Virus record (IMG/VR): IMGVR_UViG_3300049719_000025
Coordinates: 1-22,032 of that record
DNA length: 22,032 bases
Direction: 5' to 3' (one strand)
DNA from: a virus
The notes below the pieces were generated by a model. It was not told the origin of the DNA. It searched no databases and saw only the letters and a program-made list of their open reading frames with translations. The position numbers and the translations under genes are program-made. The first letter of the stretch is position 1; every line of letters begins with the position of its first letter. Positions 1 through 7,021 of this stretch are shown here, one piece after another.

Positions 1-462
1 CATACCATTGTTCGGTGTAAACGCATTGTAAGTGATTTGATTTGCGGCGAGGAAGGAAACTCCTGTGCCACCCGTCTGCCCTGTATAGGCAGTACCACCC
101 ATAGCGGCGATAATTAAATCGTCTGTGGTGCGGCTCGCGGCGGCAATCTTCGCTTGCATCATCGTTGACTTAGGGTCAACAATCATCTGCAAGGCATCCT
201 TCGGGTCTTCCAAAGTGGCCGACACGAAGTAACGAGGGGAAACTGCCCTGCGCCTAAAGTCAGGCAACTGCACAGGGGTCGTGGCGTAACGGGTGACTAA
301 CTCCACCATCACGTCTTGATTATATTGGTCATAAAATTTGGTATTACCTACCCAGTTGGTATCAACACGGACGGCTCCGCGAAGGCGGGTGTCCATCTGT
401 TGAGCCAAAAGGTAAATCGTATTTGCGTACTCTTGGATTTGAACTACTGTTGGTGAACCCAT
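1..462 (-). CDS. Major capsid protein, N-terminal part (runs off left edge)
   Basis: The frame is open for 154 codons from the ATG at 462 to the window edge, so only the N-terminal part is present. The start has a good ribosome binding site (AAAAGGAG, 7 bases upstream). The protein begins MGSPTVVQIQEYANTIYLLA and continues with blocks such as LPDFRRRAVSPRYF, LEDPKDALQMIVDPKS and AAASRTTDDLIIAAMGGTAY. These are typical of the phage capsid protein family found just after the scaffold gene in podoviruses with a head-to-tail connector portal. It would assemble the icosahedral shell around the scaffold. The position, last in the visible leftward head operon and separated from it by a 134-base gap with its own promoter candidate, fits a highly expressed structural gene. 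The call rests on recognised sequence style plus context; the missing C-terminus prevents a length check. Confidence 0.85.
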   Translation of the reverse strand, partial: MGSPTVVQIQEYANTIYLLAQQMDTRLRGAVRVDTNWVGNTKFYDQYNQDVMVELVTRYATTPVQLPDFRRRAVSPRYFVSATLEDPKDALQMIVDPKSTMMQAKIAAASRTTDDLIIAAMGGTAYTGQTGGTGVSFLAANQITYNAFTPNNGM

Positions 463-550
463 TTTAGTCTCCTTTTAAAATTATCTTTTGGGCAGATAAT
501 CCGTGAAGGGTCTGCTAACTAAAATGGGGTCTCTTAGGTGAGATAATCCC

Positions 551-578
551 AATATGCCTTGAAGGAAGTTAAGGTCAA
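551..578 (-). promoter_or_regulatory. Possible promoter for the capsid gene
   Basis: On the minus strand TTGACC (573-578) is followed after 16 bases by CATATT (551-556), a partial sigma70-like pair. It lies in the 134-base gap between the 63-aa gene and the capsid start. The same gap holds two copies of AGATAATCC (494-502 and 541-549, plus-strand reading), which could be binding sites. An extra promoter for the capsid gene would make sense, but the -10 match is only 4 of 6. Confidence 0.3.
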
Positions 579-596
579 TTCCTATCGTTCAGGGTC

Positions 597-788
597 TTAC
601 GATTGTCCATCCCGATATTCCTTGAGAGTCTTAATTGTTTCCTTCCATAATTCTTTGCCAAGTGCTACTGGTGCGCTCCGCTCCATTTCTAAACGTGAAG
701 CGGTCTGTGCGAAGACTTCGGTGCATTTAATGAAAAGCTCACAAATATCAAAATCTGTCAACGTGCCAATATTCTTATCTTCCTTCAT
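597..788 (-). CDS. Small hypothetical protein between HNH and capsid genes
   Basis: A 63-aa acidic/amphipathic protein starting MKEDKNIGTLTDFDIC and ending KEYRDGQS. The frame is open further upstream to a TTG, but the ATG at 788 is preferred because GAGG lies 9 bases before it. It follows the HNH endonuclease gene by 18 bases and precedes the capsid gene. I do not recognise a family. Its place between scaffold and capsid (interrupted by the HNH gene) suggests a head-assembly or decoration accessory, but that is only context. No membrane segment, signal or metal-binding motif is visible. Confidence 0.6.
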   Translation of the reverse strand: MKEDKNIGTLTDFDICELFIKCTEVFAQTASRLEMERSAPVALGKELWKETIKTLKEYRDGQS

Positions 789-806
789 AAATTTATACCT
801 CAAAAT

Positions 807-1262
807 TTATACTGTCAACATATTTTTAAAATAATATCTTCTTGTTCTATTTTCATTCATCTCAATAAATCTACAATTATCAATCTCATAATCCTTATTG
901 CTATCAATTCTATCAATGGAAGGTTCTCTTAATAAACAGGCTTTATCTCTCTCCCATAAGTTTAACAAATCCTCTTTAGTAAGAAAAACTTTTATACCTC
1001 TTCCTCCATAAAATTTATATTTCTTATCATTTGGATTGCTACATCTATGATTTATGTTTCCCCATAATCTTTGCAATCTCCTGTTTCCATCAAACACATG
1101 AAGATGTCTAGATTTATCAAATATATCAAAACCTAGTCTATCCCATTCGCTTAAAGTTCCAGGAGAAATTTTAAGTCTCTTAGATAAATCCGACAATCTA
1201 CATCCGTACTTTTTTACGAATTTGCTTTTATATAAAACAAGACACGTCTTAATTCTACCCAA
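807..1262 (-). CDS. HNH homing-type endonuclease
   Basis: A 151-aa protein. Residues about 14-40 look like a helix-turn-helix (RLSDLSKRLKISPGTLSEW). Residues 68-140 carry the hallmark pattern of phage free-standing HNH endonucleases: RCSNPNDKKYKFYGGRGI, then SIDRIDSNKDYEIDNCRF and a trailing N/R-rich segment. Such enzymes nick or cut DNA at a site in phages lacking the gene and spread by repair. The start is TTG at 1262, supported by GGAGG 6 bases upstream; no ATG is available near the N-terminus. It overlaps the scaffold stop by 8 bases. The gene is visibly more AT-rich than the scaffold and capsid genes around it, consistent with a recent mobile arrival. Whether it is active cannot be seen. 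Confidence 0.85.
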   Translation of the reverse strand: MGRIKTCLVLYKSKFVKKYGCRLSDLSKRLKISPGTLSEWDRLGFDIFDKSRHLHVFDGNRRLQRLWGNINHRCSNPNDKKYKFYGGRGIKVFLTKEDLLNLWERDKACLLREPSIDRIDSNKDYEIDNCRFIEMNENRTRRYYFKNMLTV

Positions 1263-2061
1263 ACGCGACCTCCGTTAGTTCGTGATACTTCTTCACAGTC
1301 GCAACATGGTCTTTATGTTTCTCGTCATTAAACGCGTGGGTCTTTCCTGTCTTAACAATATCGCTCATCAACTCGTCGAGGGCTTTCTTCGCCCCCTCTT
1401 TGGTTTTTGTATCAGCACTTGTACTTGTGTTCGCCCCTAACTTCCCAATGCTGTCCTCTGACAATAAGGAAGTAAGTTTGTGAATAGCCTTTAACTTTAC
1501 GGGGTCGCCGGAAATTTCTTTCCCGAAATCATCAAGTCCAAGACGCTTAAAAACATTCTCAATGTTCGCCTTGTTAGTATCATACTTGTCTGCCCATTCA
1601 TTACGAAGGGCGGTCTCAACTTCTTTGGCCTTATCCGCACGGGCTTTATCTGCCTGAACCATTCCGTTGTGTAGACCAAGAAGAATCTCTTGCTGTAGCT
1701 TGTCTGCACGGTCATTATCAATATCCAATGCGTGAAGGCGGGTAGCCAAAAACTTCTGCGTACCTTCTGCTGATAGCCCTGCATGAAGGTCTTTAAGGGC
1801 GGTAAACTTATACTCTTCCGGTTTCGCAGGGGCGTGTTTAATAGTGCCGACAAGTTTCTTTGTCTCAATAAAACTTTTTGCTAAGTCGTTGACGTTTTTA
1901 AAAGTGGATAGAGCTGGGTCTTTCCTCGCTTCTTCTCCCACCAAGCTAATGTCTCCACTTGCCGCTCTTGCGTTTAATTCAGTGTATGCCTTTGCTAAAT
2001 CATTTGGTGTGGCAAAATCTTTTGTCGACTCTGCGTATGTGGCTTCAATTCCTTCAATCAT
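1255..2061 (-). CDS. Putative scaffold protein
   Basis: A 268-aa, Lys/Ala/Glu-rich, largely helical protein with no membrane segment. It contains the phrase APAKPEEYKF followed by helical segments (LSAEGTQKFLATRLHALDID, a Lys/Ala/Asp-rich stretch, KKALDELMSDIVKTGK). This layout, with P-E-x-Y-x-F before long helices and a charged C-terminus, is typical of phage scaffold proteins encoded immediately before the capsid gene. It would form an internal core for procapsid assembly and then leave. The ATG at 2061 is chosen over an upstream GTG because GGAGG sits 5 bases before it, and it forms an ATGA overlap with the 84-aa gene upstream. The HNH gene begins inside its last codons. The alternative is another internal head protein. 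Confidence 0.65.
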   Translation of the reverse strand: MIEGIEATYAESTKDFATPNDLAKAYTELNARAASGDISLVGEEARKDPALSTFKNVNDLAKSFIETKKLVGTIKHAPAKPEEYKFTALKDLHAGLSAEGTQKFLATRLHALDIDNDRADKLQQEILLGLHNGMVQADKARADKAKEVETALRNEWADKYDTNKANIENVFKRLGLDDFGKEISGDPVKLKAIHKLTSLLSEDSIGKLGANTSTSADTKTKEGAKKALDELMSDIVKTGKTHAFNDEKHKDHVATVKKYHELTEVAFG

Positions 2062-2312
2062 TTTGCCTCCCACGGTTGTAATGTAGTCCTATCAACTTTC
2101 TTTCCCGTCTTAGCATCAATCACCCAGGGCGATTTTTTCATCACCCGTTGAAAATTGTTTTTAAGAACAGTCGTCCTCATGGGGCTTGGGTCAGTATCAC
2201 AAATTCCCTCTAACCTTTGAATGTCCGGCCCGTTCCTTCTCACCGCAAGAACCCTCAACTGCTGTCCGTCCTTCGTTAGAATAATGTCATTTACTTCAAC
2301 TGAATTGTCCAT
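2058..2312 (-). CDS. Small hypothetical virion-operon protein
   Basis: An 84-aa protein beginning MDNSVEVNDIILTKDGQQLRV, with alternating hydrophobic residues and a basic tail (KSPWVIDAKTGKKVDRTTLQ). The beginning looks like a small beta-rich (SH3-like or hub-like) fold: a V-x-x-x-D-I-I-L-T-K-D-G-Q turn, then strands. No family is recognised. AGGAG lies 7 bases before the ATG. Its start is inside the end of the Bbp19-like gene (17-base overlap) and its stop overlaps the scaffold start, so it is translationally coupled within the head operon. Confidence 0.65.
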   Translation of the reverse strand: MDNSVEVNDIILTKDGQQLRVLAVRRNGPDIQRLEGICDTDPSPMRTTVLKNNFQRVMKKSPWVIDAKTGKKVDRTTLQPWEAK

Positions 2313-2526
2313 TAGGGTTCTCCTCTGGTTCTGGTACTGGGTTTATCATATTATTAATGTGCTTTATAACATTCTCCGAGCCAACCTCGGTTAAGTCTTT
2401 CACGGGGGAATAGAAAAAGAATCTCCTTTTTAAATCTTCCAATACCAATTTAGCATCAGAGGTTTCAAACACTCGCTGGTACAGCAGTTCCAACTCTCCC
2501 CGATTCATCTTTAGGACTTGATTCAT
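2296..2526 (-). CDS. Bbp19-like phage protein
   Basis: A 76-aa protein with the pattern LYQRVFETSDAKLVLEDLKR, then about 15 residues, then GSENVIKHINNMI. This is the layout of the small Bbp19-like family (VFxTxxGxxVLxDL...G....V...I), named from Bordetella phage BPP-1 and common in podoviruses with the same portal type. Its function is not established. The first ATG (2526) is preferred over the second Met because AAGGTG lies just upstream. Its first 62 bases overlap the end of the 244-aa gene in another frame, which is a long overlap even for this packed operon. Confidence 0.6.
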   Translation of the reverse strand: MNQVLKMNRGELELLYQRVFETSDAKLVLEDLKRRFFFYSPVKDLTEVGSENVIKHINNMINPVPEPEENPNGQFS

Positions 2527-3199
2527 CTTTCACCTTTGGTTTTAATTCATGCGTTGATTCCTTCAAACAACTCATACACTTCCCGTGATACTTCCCGTCA
2601 TCTTCCTTAACGGCCACCATAAGCATAAAACAATGAGGACAAAGGAATGTACTTTCAAATTTCCCAATGACTTTCGCCGGAGCGGGCTTCCGCTTCTGAT
2701 AGAACTCCATCTCACTCGGAGCGGCGAATATCCTTCGAGGGGTTTCAGACTTATCATCAATAATATCAAAGCCGTCAATAATCTGTTTGACCTTACCGTC
2801 AATAGTCAATCGTGGGCCGTGAACTTTAAGCACACGGTAAATATTCCCTACCACAATATCAATAGGAGCGTCCTTCGCCCGTGGTTCAACCTTAATGCAC
2901 CGGACTAAATCCTCTCGTCCTATTTGATTATCCTCAACAGAGGGAACGGCGACGGAGGAAGAAAGGGAGACCTCCGCCGCCGGAGTCGCTACGGAAACAA
3001 GGGGAACCGTAGCTAATGGTACTACAATCTTTTCATCAGTAACATTCTTTACAGAATCATAAAGGTCTGAAATCTTCCTATTAGCTTCATAAGGAAATTG
3101 AACCTTCTTTCCACTATCAAGAGTTACATGAATAATAATCATGTGGGCTTGTCCGTCTGTATGAAGAAAAGCGTCAGACTCGCCAAGCGTAATAATCAT
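2465..3199 (-). CDS. Hypothetical protein with C-terminal zinc ribbon
   Basis: A 244-aa protein. Residues 20-60 hold short strands with a KKVQFPYEANRKISDLYDSV segment; a Val/Ser/Ala-rich linker follows (about 60-92). A middle domain (VRCIKVEP..., IVVGNIYRVLKVHGPRLTID) looks like a small beta domain. Near the C-terminus CPHC and CMSC, about 21 residues apart, form a probable four-cysteine zinc ribbon, followed by a charged, Ser-rich tail. Good ribosome binding site (AGGGGG, 8 bases from ATG). The start overlaps the stop of the 57-aa gene (ATGA). No family recognised; the position between portal and scaffold genes suggests a virion or morphogenesis role. Confidence 0.7.
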   Translation of the reverse strand: MIITLGESDAFLHTDGQAHMIIIHVTLDSGKKVQFPYEANRKISDLYDSVKNVTDEKIVVPLATVPLVSVATPAAEVSLSSSVAVPSVEDNQIGREDLVRCIKVEPRAKDAPIDIVVGNIYRVLKVHGPRLTIDGKVKQIIDGFDIIDDKSETPRRIFAAPSEMEFYQKRKPAPAKVIGKFESTFLCPHCFMLMVAVKEDDGKYHGKCMSCLKESTHELKPKVKDESSPKDESGRVGTAVPASV

Positions 3200-3369
3200 A
3201 TATAATCCCCCTTTGAGTCCGCCAATTTATTCGCCTCTTGATACATCTTAGAATATTTATTTTTAGGAATTATCGTGTGGCGATAAAGTGGAATGGGTTT
3301 TTTAACGTCCTTACCCTCTCGATCAAGTGTTCTTAGGAATCCTTTAGTTTGTTTAATTATGTGAGACAT
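3196..3369 (-). CDS. Small basic hypothetical protein (57 aa)
   Basis: A 57-aa Lys/Arg-rich protein, MSHIIKQTKGFLRTLDREGK at the start and KMYQEANKLADSKGDYI at the end. The start overlaps the end of the 163-aa gene by 17 bases, and its stop TGA overlaps the next ATG (ATGA), so it fits the coupled operon perfectly and fills an otherwise empty 153-base gap. GGAG lies about 13 bases upstream of the ATG, which is somewhat far. No family recognised. Confidence 0.65.
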   Translation of the reverse strand: MSHIIKQTKGFLRTLDREGKDVKKPIPLYRHTIIPKNKYSKMYQEANKLADSKGDYI

Positions 3370-3844
3370 AATCGTCAGGGTTCTCCTTCTTGGCTTGTTC
3401 TAAATTCGCTTGTCCCTTCGCATAGTCCGTCGGTATCTCTGGAAACCAAAACTTACAGTGAATAGATTTCCGATAATCAATATTGTGAATACGAAGCGTG
3501 TCCTTATGATAATCCCAAAGCCCTTCTTCGTTATCGACAAGGGTCTTACACATCATGCCAACTTGATACTCCAATTCATCTATTACGTTTCCTTTTTGTC
3601 CAGTGGGATTGACGTCGCTCTCGGTAGGCCCATACTTATCTTTACGAAGTCTTTTTTGGAAGGTTATAATTTTATTCCATTTGAGGATTTCTGATTCTAT
3701 ATCCTTGCGGAATCCAAGAGGGCATTTGAACTCATCGAAAGTCCAACGCCATATCGCCCTCCAAAGAAGTGCTATGGGCATTACCTTGTCCGGCGAAGCG
3801 TCGGAAAAAAGCATTTCATTTGGAGTTTTGTTTTTATGAGACAT
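3353..3844 (-). CDS. Hypothetical head-module protein (163 aa)
   Basis: A 163-aa soluble protein, Trp- and Lys-rich (LLWRAIWRWTFDEFKCP near residues 26-42), with a charged C-terminal helix (QANLEQAKKENPDD). It starts 2 bases after the portal stop with no clear ribosome binding site, so translation is probably coupled to the portal. No catalytic or metal motifs are evident. Position directly after the portal suggests a connector or head-completion accessory, by context only. Confidence 0.65.
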   Translation of the reverse strand: MSHKNKTPNEMLFSDASPDKVMPIALLWRAIWRWTFDEFKCPLGFRKDIESEILKWNKIITFQKRLRKDKYGPTESDVNPTGQKGNVIDELEYQVGMMCKTLVDNEEGLWDYHKDTLRIHNIDYRKSIHCKFWFPEIPTDYAKGQANLEQAKKENPDDYVSHN

Positions 3845-3846
3845 AA

Positions 3847-5493
3847 CTATTGTTTCATTGCCGCTTGGCCTTCACTAACGTCTTTGTGCGCTCCGGCCAG
3901 ATTCTTGCCAATCTTAGATTTCTCCTCGGCAATTTTAAGTTGCATCATCTGCTGTTGCATCTGCTGATCAGCCTGTCGTCTCTTATCCATATCCGCTTGC
4001 TCGGCGACGTTATCAGGATTAACCCCAAAAAGGTCAGCAGAGCTTCTGCCAATCTTGTCAATGTTAAGAATATATTTAGCGTCGGAGAATCCACCTTCGA
4101 TAAGGCCGGTGATGTATGTCGTCCAAGCATTGAGGCCGTTCATTTCTGCCGACCTTTGGGCCTTAGCTAATGGCGAGAGATACACAATACTCATATCCAA
4201 ATTGCGAAGTTCTTTCGGAGCCGGAGGAAACATCAACTGTCTCTCAAGAATCGCTCTCGTCCTAAAAAGAATCGGAGTAATCCCCTCATCGAGAACGTGA
4301 CCGATATACGGAGAAATAAGGTTGAGGGCTTCTGCAAGTCTTTGTTGAACCTCTGGTATCGTCATCTGCTTCGTGACGTTCATAAGGTTCTCAAAGAGAT
4401 TGACAAAAAGCCCCGCGTCTATAAGGTCTTGTTCGAGCTTCATAACATCGGCGGTGATAGGAATGTTCCCTTTATTTTCCATCTGTGCGAATTGCTCAAG
4501 TTTAAACTTGCTCGCGTCATAATAATTCATAGCGGAAGGGTTGAGGTTTAGCGGGGCAATCCAAAATTTATATGGTGAAGCATACGCAGGGTCGGATTGT
4601 TTCATAGAGACACGAATAAGAGTCCTCTTTTGGGCATTGGCCAGCTTAATCGAACCAAGAACATTCATGGTCGGACTATAAGCATAAGGACTCCCATCCA
4701 TGGTGTCTTTCCACCAACGGGCAGTAGCATAGGGGTCTTCAACGAATCCGCTCTCTTCAAATAAAAACTCATCATCAATGCCAATCCAAACGGAAAAATA
4801 TTCCATATTGGAATTATCCATCATTGCCACGTTACGCATATACCGAGGGGCAACGTAATGGAGTAAATCAAATTCTTTGTAATAATCCCCGTCCTTTAAA
4901 GCGGTCTTAATGGAATCGGGCAATCTATTGCCCCACCTCTCCATACATTGAACGGCGGTAAAACGAAAAGGTCTGTAGGTCTCGTTGACATAACCTTCGT
5001 CGTCCTCGACGAGAACGGCGGACTCAATAGGTATTGGTGTGTAGCGAACCTTCTTCTTGGCACTTGATTCTGTGAGTATCGTGGAAACTCCGCCGACAAG
5101 AAGATTAGGGTAGAACTCCATCATGCTACGATTGAAGTTAGAACCATTCATTACATCATACTGAATATCATCACATTCTCTAAAATATTTTTGCGCTCGT
5201 CCTGTTTGCATATACTTATCTTCAATCAATCCTGATTGCCACCAACGGGTTGATGGGTTTGTAAGGTTAGAATGGAAACCTGCGGATGATTTCATTACGG
5301 CGAGAGTCGCACGTGAGTCATATAGGAAATTAAGATTTAATTCCTGTGCTTCTTTTTTTATCGTAGAAATCCATGCCTTACGAGGTAATGCAAAATTAAA
5401 AACATCTTGCCAGTAGGACTCCCACGTTCCCCGTTTTCCCTTATGCCATTTAAAATTCCCTATAGCCTTCTTTACAAATTCTTGATTTACCAT
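3847..5493 (-). CDS. Head-to-tail connector (portal) protein
   Basis: A 548-aa protein close to the usual 500-560 aa of the podovirus head-to-tail connecting protein family (T7 gp8 / BPP-1 type). Recognisable blocks: WESYWQDVFNFALPR near residues 23-37, LYDSRATLAVMKSSAGFHSN with the following TNPSTRWW (about 57-84), YFRECDDIQYDVMNGSNF (about 103-120) and a PPAPKEL..DMSIVYLSPLAKAQR segment late in the protein. The C-terminal 60 residues are Gln/Met/Lys-rich and probably helical (QQMQQQMMQLKIAEEKSK). Twelve copies would form the ring at the capsid vertex through which DNA is packaged and ejected. Ribosome binding site GAGAGG, 8 bases upstream of the ATG. It lies downstream of the terminase, as expected. 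Confidence 0.93.
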   Translation of the reverse strand: MVNQEFVKKAIGNFKWHKGKRGTWESYWQDVFNFALPRKAWISTIKKEAQELNLNFLYDSRATLAVMKSSAGFHSNLTNPSTRWWQSGLIEDKYMQTGRAQKYFRECDDIQYDVMNGSNFNRSMMEFYPNLLVGGVSTILTESSAKKKVRYTPIPIESAVLVEDDEGYVNETYRPFRFTAVQCMERWGNRLPDSIKTALKDGDYYKEFDLLHYVAPRYMRNVAMMDNSNMEYFSVWIGIDDEFLFEESGFVEDPYATARWWKDTMDGSPYAYSPTMNVLGSIKLANAQKRTLIRVSMKQSDPAYASPYKFWIAPLNLNPSAMNYYDASKFKLEQFAQMENKGNIPITADVMKLEQDLIDAGLFVNLFENLMNVTKQMTIPEVQQRLAEALNLISPYIGHVLDEGITPILFRTRAILERQLMFPPAPKELRNLDMSIVYLSPLAKAQRSAEMNGLNAWTTYITGLIEGGFSDAKYILNIDKIGRSSADLFGVNPDNVAEQADMDKRRQADQQMQQQMMQLKIAEEKSKIGKNLAGAHKDVSEGQAAMKQ

Positions 5494-5494
5494 A

Positions 5495-5677
5495 TCAACG
5501 GCCTCTCTGTGCGACTCTCATCGCTCTGGATGAAGCTCTATTCGCTACCGTTAAATTATGTGCATATTCAGGCGGTACGGCTGGCCCGTGCGCCGCGTGA
5601 ACGCCGGTTGTTTTGTTTTTAGTGGAAACCCTGAACTGCGCCTTCGCGTGAGATTTACCAGAAATATGAGATTTCAT
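5495..5677 (-). CDS. Small basic hypothetical protein (60 aa)
   Basis: A 60-aa Arg/Ala/His-rich protein, MKSHISGKSHAKAQFRVSTK at the start and RASSRAMRVAQRGR at the end. It has an ATGA overlap with the preceding gene and a GGGGAG just before the ATG (short spacing). It ends 1 base before the portal ATG. Strongly basic composition suggests nucleic-acid contact or a structural peptide, but no family is recognised. Confidence 0.55.
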   Translation of the reverse strand: MKSHISGKSHAKAQFRVSTKNKTTGVHAAHGPAVPPEYAHNLTVANRASSRAMRVAQRGR

Positions 5678-6096
5678 GAACTCCCCACTAATGAGACTGA
5701 ACTTATATCGCTTCCTAATATAATCCCCGAACCACCCGTTACGTTTGTCCCACCACCTGCGGCAAGGACTGACCGCCTCTGCGCTGTCTGTGCTTCCGTG
5801 GCGGTTTGTTGGGCGGTTGTAGAGCTTGGAGCGGTTGCTTGGGCGGGTTGTCCTGATTGAGAAGAGCTTGTCATTGATACAATCCCTTCTGCTAATCCTG
5901 CAACTCCTCCTACAATAGCTGTACCTGCGGCAATAGACATTCCTGCTGTAACCCCCGCACCAGTAACGCCAGCGGCGGCTCCTACTGCACCAAGACCTGC
6001 ACCCACCGCTCCAACAATATCAGAAACTACTGCGGCAATAGCAGAAAAAAATCCTTTGTTATTAAGAAAAAATTTCCAATTTACTTTGCGTTTCAT
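5674..6096 (-). CDS. Ala/Gly-rich hydrophobic protein, possible internal virion/ejection protein
   Basis: A 140-aa protein. After a basic N-terminus (MKRKVNWKFFLNNKG), residues 17-75 are almost entirely Ala, Gly, Val and Ile with GxxxG-like spacing (VGAVGAGLGAVGAAAG), able to insert in or pack against membranes. Residues 78-105 are a low-complexity Ser/Thr/Gln/Ala stretch, and the C-terminus is Gly/Ser-rich (LAAGGGTNVTGGSGIILG). Small proteins of this composition just upstream of the portal are common in podoviruses and are suspected internal virion or DNA-ejection proteins; that role is an inference. The start overlaps the GNAT gene stop (ATGA). AAAGG lies 8 bases upstream. Confidence 0.6.
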   Translation of the reverse strand: MKRKVNWKFFLNNKGFFSAIAAVVSDIVGAVGAGLGAVGAAAGVTGAGVTAGMSIAAGTAIVGGVAGLAEGIVSMTSSSQSGQPAQATAPSSTTAQQTATEAQTAQRRSVLAAGGGTNVTGGSGIILGSDISSVSLVGSS

Positions 6097-6545
6097 CTGT
6101 CGAGCCTTTTTGTTAGGTTCATTTCTTGACGGTCATACCCCATCCGCAACAATATTTTACTCCAATCGTGGTCAAACTTAACATGATGACTAACAACTTG
6201 AACTCCTAATTTTCTCAACTCATCATCACAAAATTTAATAAGCCTTGTCCCTATCGTGCCTCTTCGATATTCTTGAGCAACATAAATAATATCTTCCGTC
6301 GCTACTAAAGATTGTTTATAATGAAGATTACCTTTAACAAAGAACACGGCGTAGCCAATAAGTTTGTTGCTGTCATCCCGAGCCGTATACACTCTCGTAA
6401 GACCCGCCTTCTCTACCTTCAAGTACGCTTCATAGTCAACATCTAATAAAATATCTTTATAAAATGCAATCTCTTGTCTATGAATTTCAAAGAGCGGCTT
6501 CATTTCCTCAAGTGCGTCAGATAATTTTTCTTCTTTAAAAATCAT
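6093..6545 (-). CDS. GNAT-fold N-acetyltransferase-like protein
   Basis: A 150-aa protein with the GNAT layout. Strands with KLIGYAVFFVKGNLHYK lead to IIYVAQEYRRGTIGTRLIKF, which holds the acetyl-CoA pyrophosphate loop (Q/R-x-x-G-x-G/A, here RRGTIG) followed by the long helix, and a closing LLRMGYDRQEMNLTKRL segment. GNAT-like proteins occur in the head modules of many podoviruses, and T7 gp13 belongs to a related fold family. It may therefore be a virion-assembly factor rather than a metabolic enzyme. The start overlaps the 75-aa gene by 11 bases; no strong ribosome binding site is seen, so coupling is likely. Confidence 0.8.
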   Translation of the reverse strand: MIFKEEKLSDALEEMKPLFEIHRQEIAFYKDILLDVDYEAYLKVEKAGLTRVYTARDDSNKLIGYAVFFVKGNLHYKQSLVATEDIIYVAQEYRRGTIGTRLIKFCDDELRKLGVQVVSHHVKFDHDWSKILLRMGYDRQEMNLTKRLDR

Positions 6546-6762
6546 ACTTCCGTGGATTCTTATACTTCTTTTTCATCGTCCCAATCATAGAGGCGATGGT
6601 AGTGTTTATATTGCCTATTCCATGAACGTGATAATTCCCCAATGTCGCCGTAACCCTAATCACACCCTTCTTCTTATCCTCCGTAATCACATACGTCATT
6701 TTCTTTCGTATGGTAGATAAGTAATCAATCAACTCCCCGATAGTCGGTCTGTCCAACTTCAT
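6535..6762 (-). CDS. Small hypothetical protein (75 aa)
   Basis: A 75-aa basic protein starting MKLDRPTIGELIDYLSTIRK, followed by strands (TYVITEDKKKGVIRVTATLG) and a Lys-rich end. It overlaps the 86-aa gene by ATGA and the GNAT gene by 11 bases. No known family or motif is seen. Confidence 0.65.
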   Translation of the reverse strand: MKLDRPTIGELIDYLSTIRKKMTYVITEDKKKGVIRVTATLGNYHVHGIGNINTTIASMIGTMKKKYKNPRKYDF

Positions 6763-7019
6763 TTCTTTATAATCCTATCACCAAACCTGTTAATCGCCTT
6801 CTGTTCCTTAAACCAATTCGCCAACTGTGCCTTCGCGGAATCCATCATTGCCATAATGAACGCCTCGTTGCGTAAGTCCTTCATCAGATGGCTCTGCACG
6901 TCCTGAATGATATTTCCTTTTGCGTCCTTATATTGTATTATGGAAAGTATGACAAAATCTTTTGGTGGGTTAAGGGGGTCAATGTGTTGAGCTGTTTGTA
7001 GTTTTCCATTATCGCCCAT
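6759..7019 (-). CDS. Small hypothetical protein next to terminase (86 aa)
   Basis: An 86-aa soluble protein with a first beta-rich half (PPKDFVILSIIQYKDAKGNI) and a helical second half (EAFIMAMMDSAKAQLANWFK). It starts 2 bases after the terminase stop; the GGGGG in the last terminase codons lies 7 bases before its ATG. No family recognised. Confidence 0.65.
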   Translation of the reverse strand: MGDNGKLQTAQHIDPLNPPKDFVILSIIQYKDAKGNIIQDVQSHLMKDLRNEAFIMAMMDSAKAQLANWFKEQKAINRFGDRIIKK

Positions 7020-7021
7020 AA

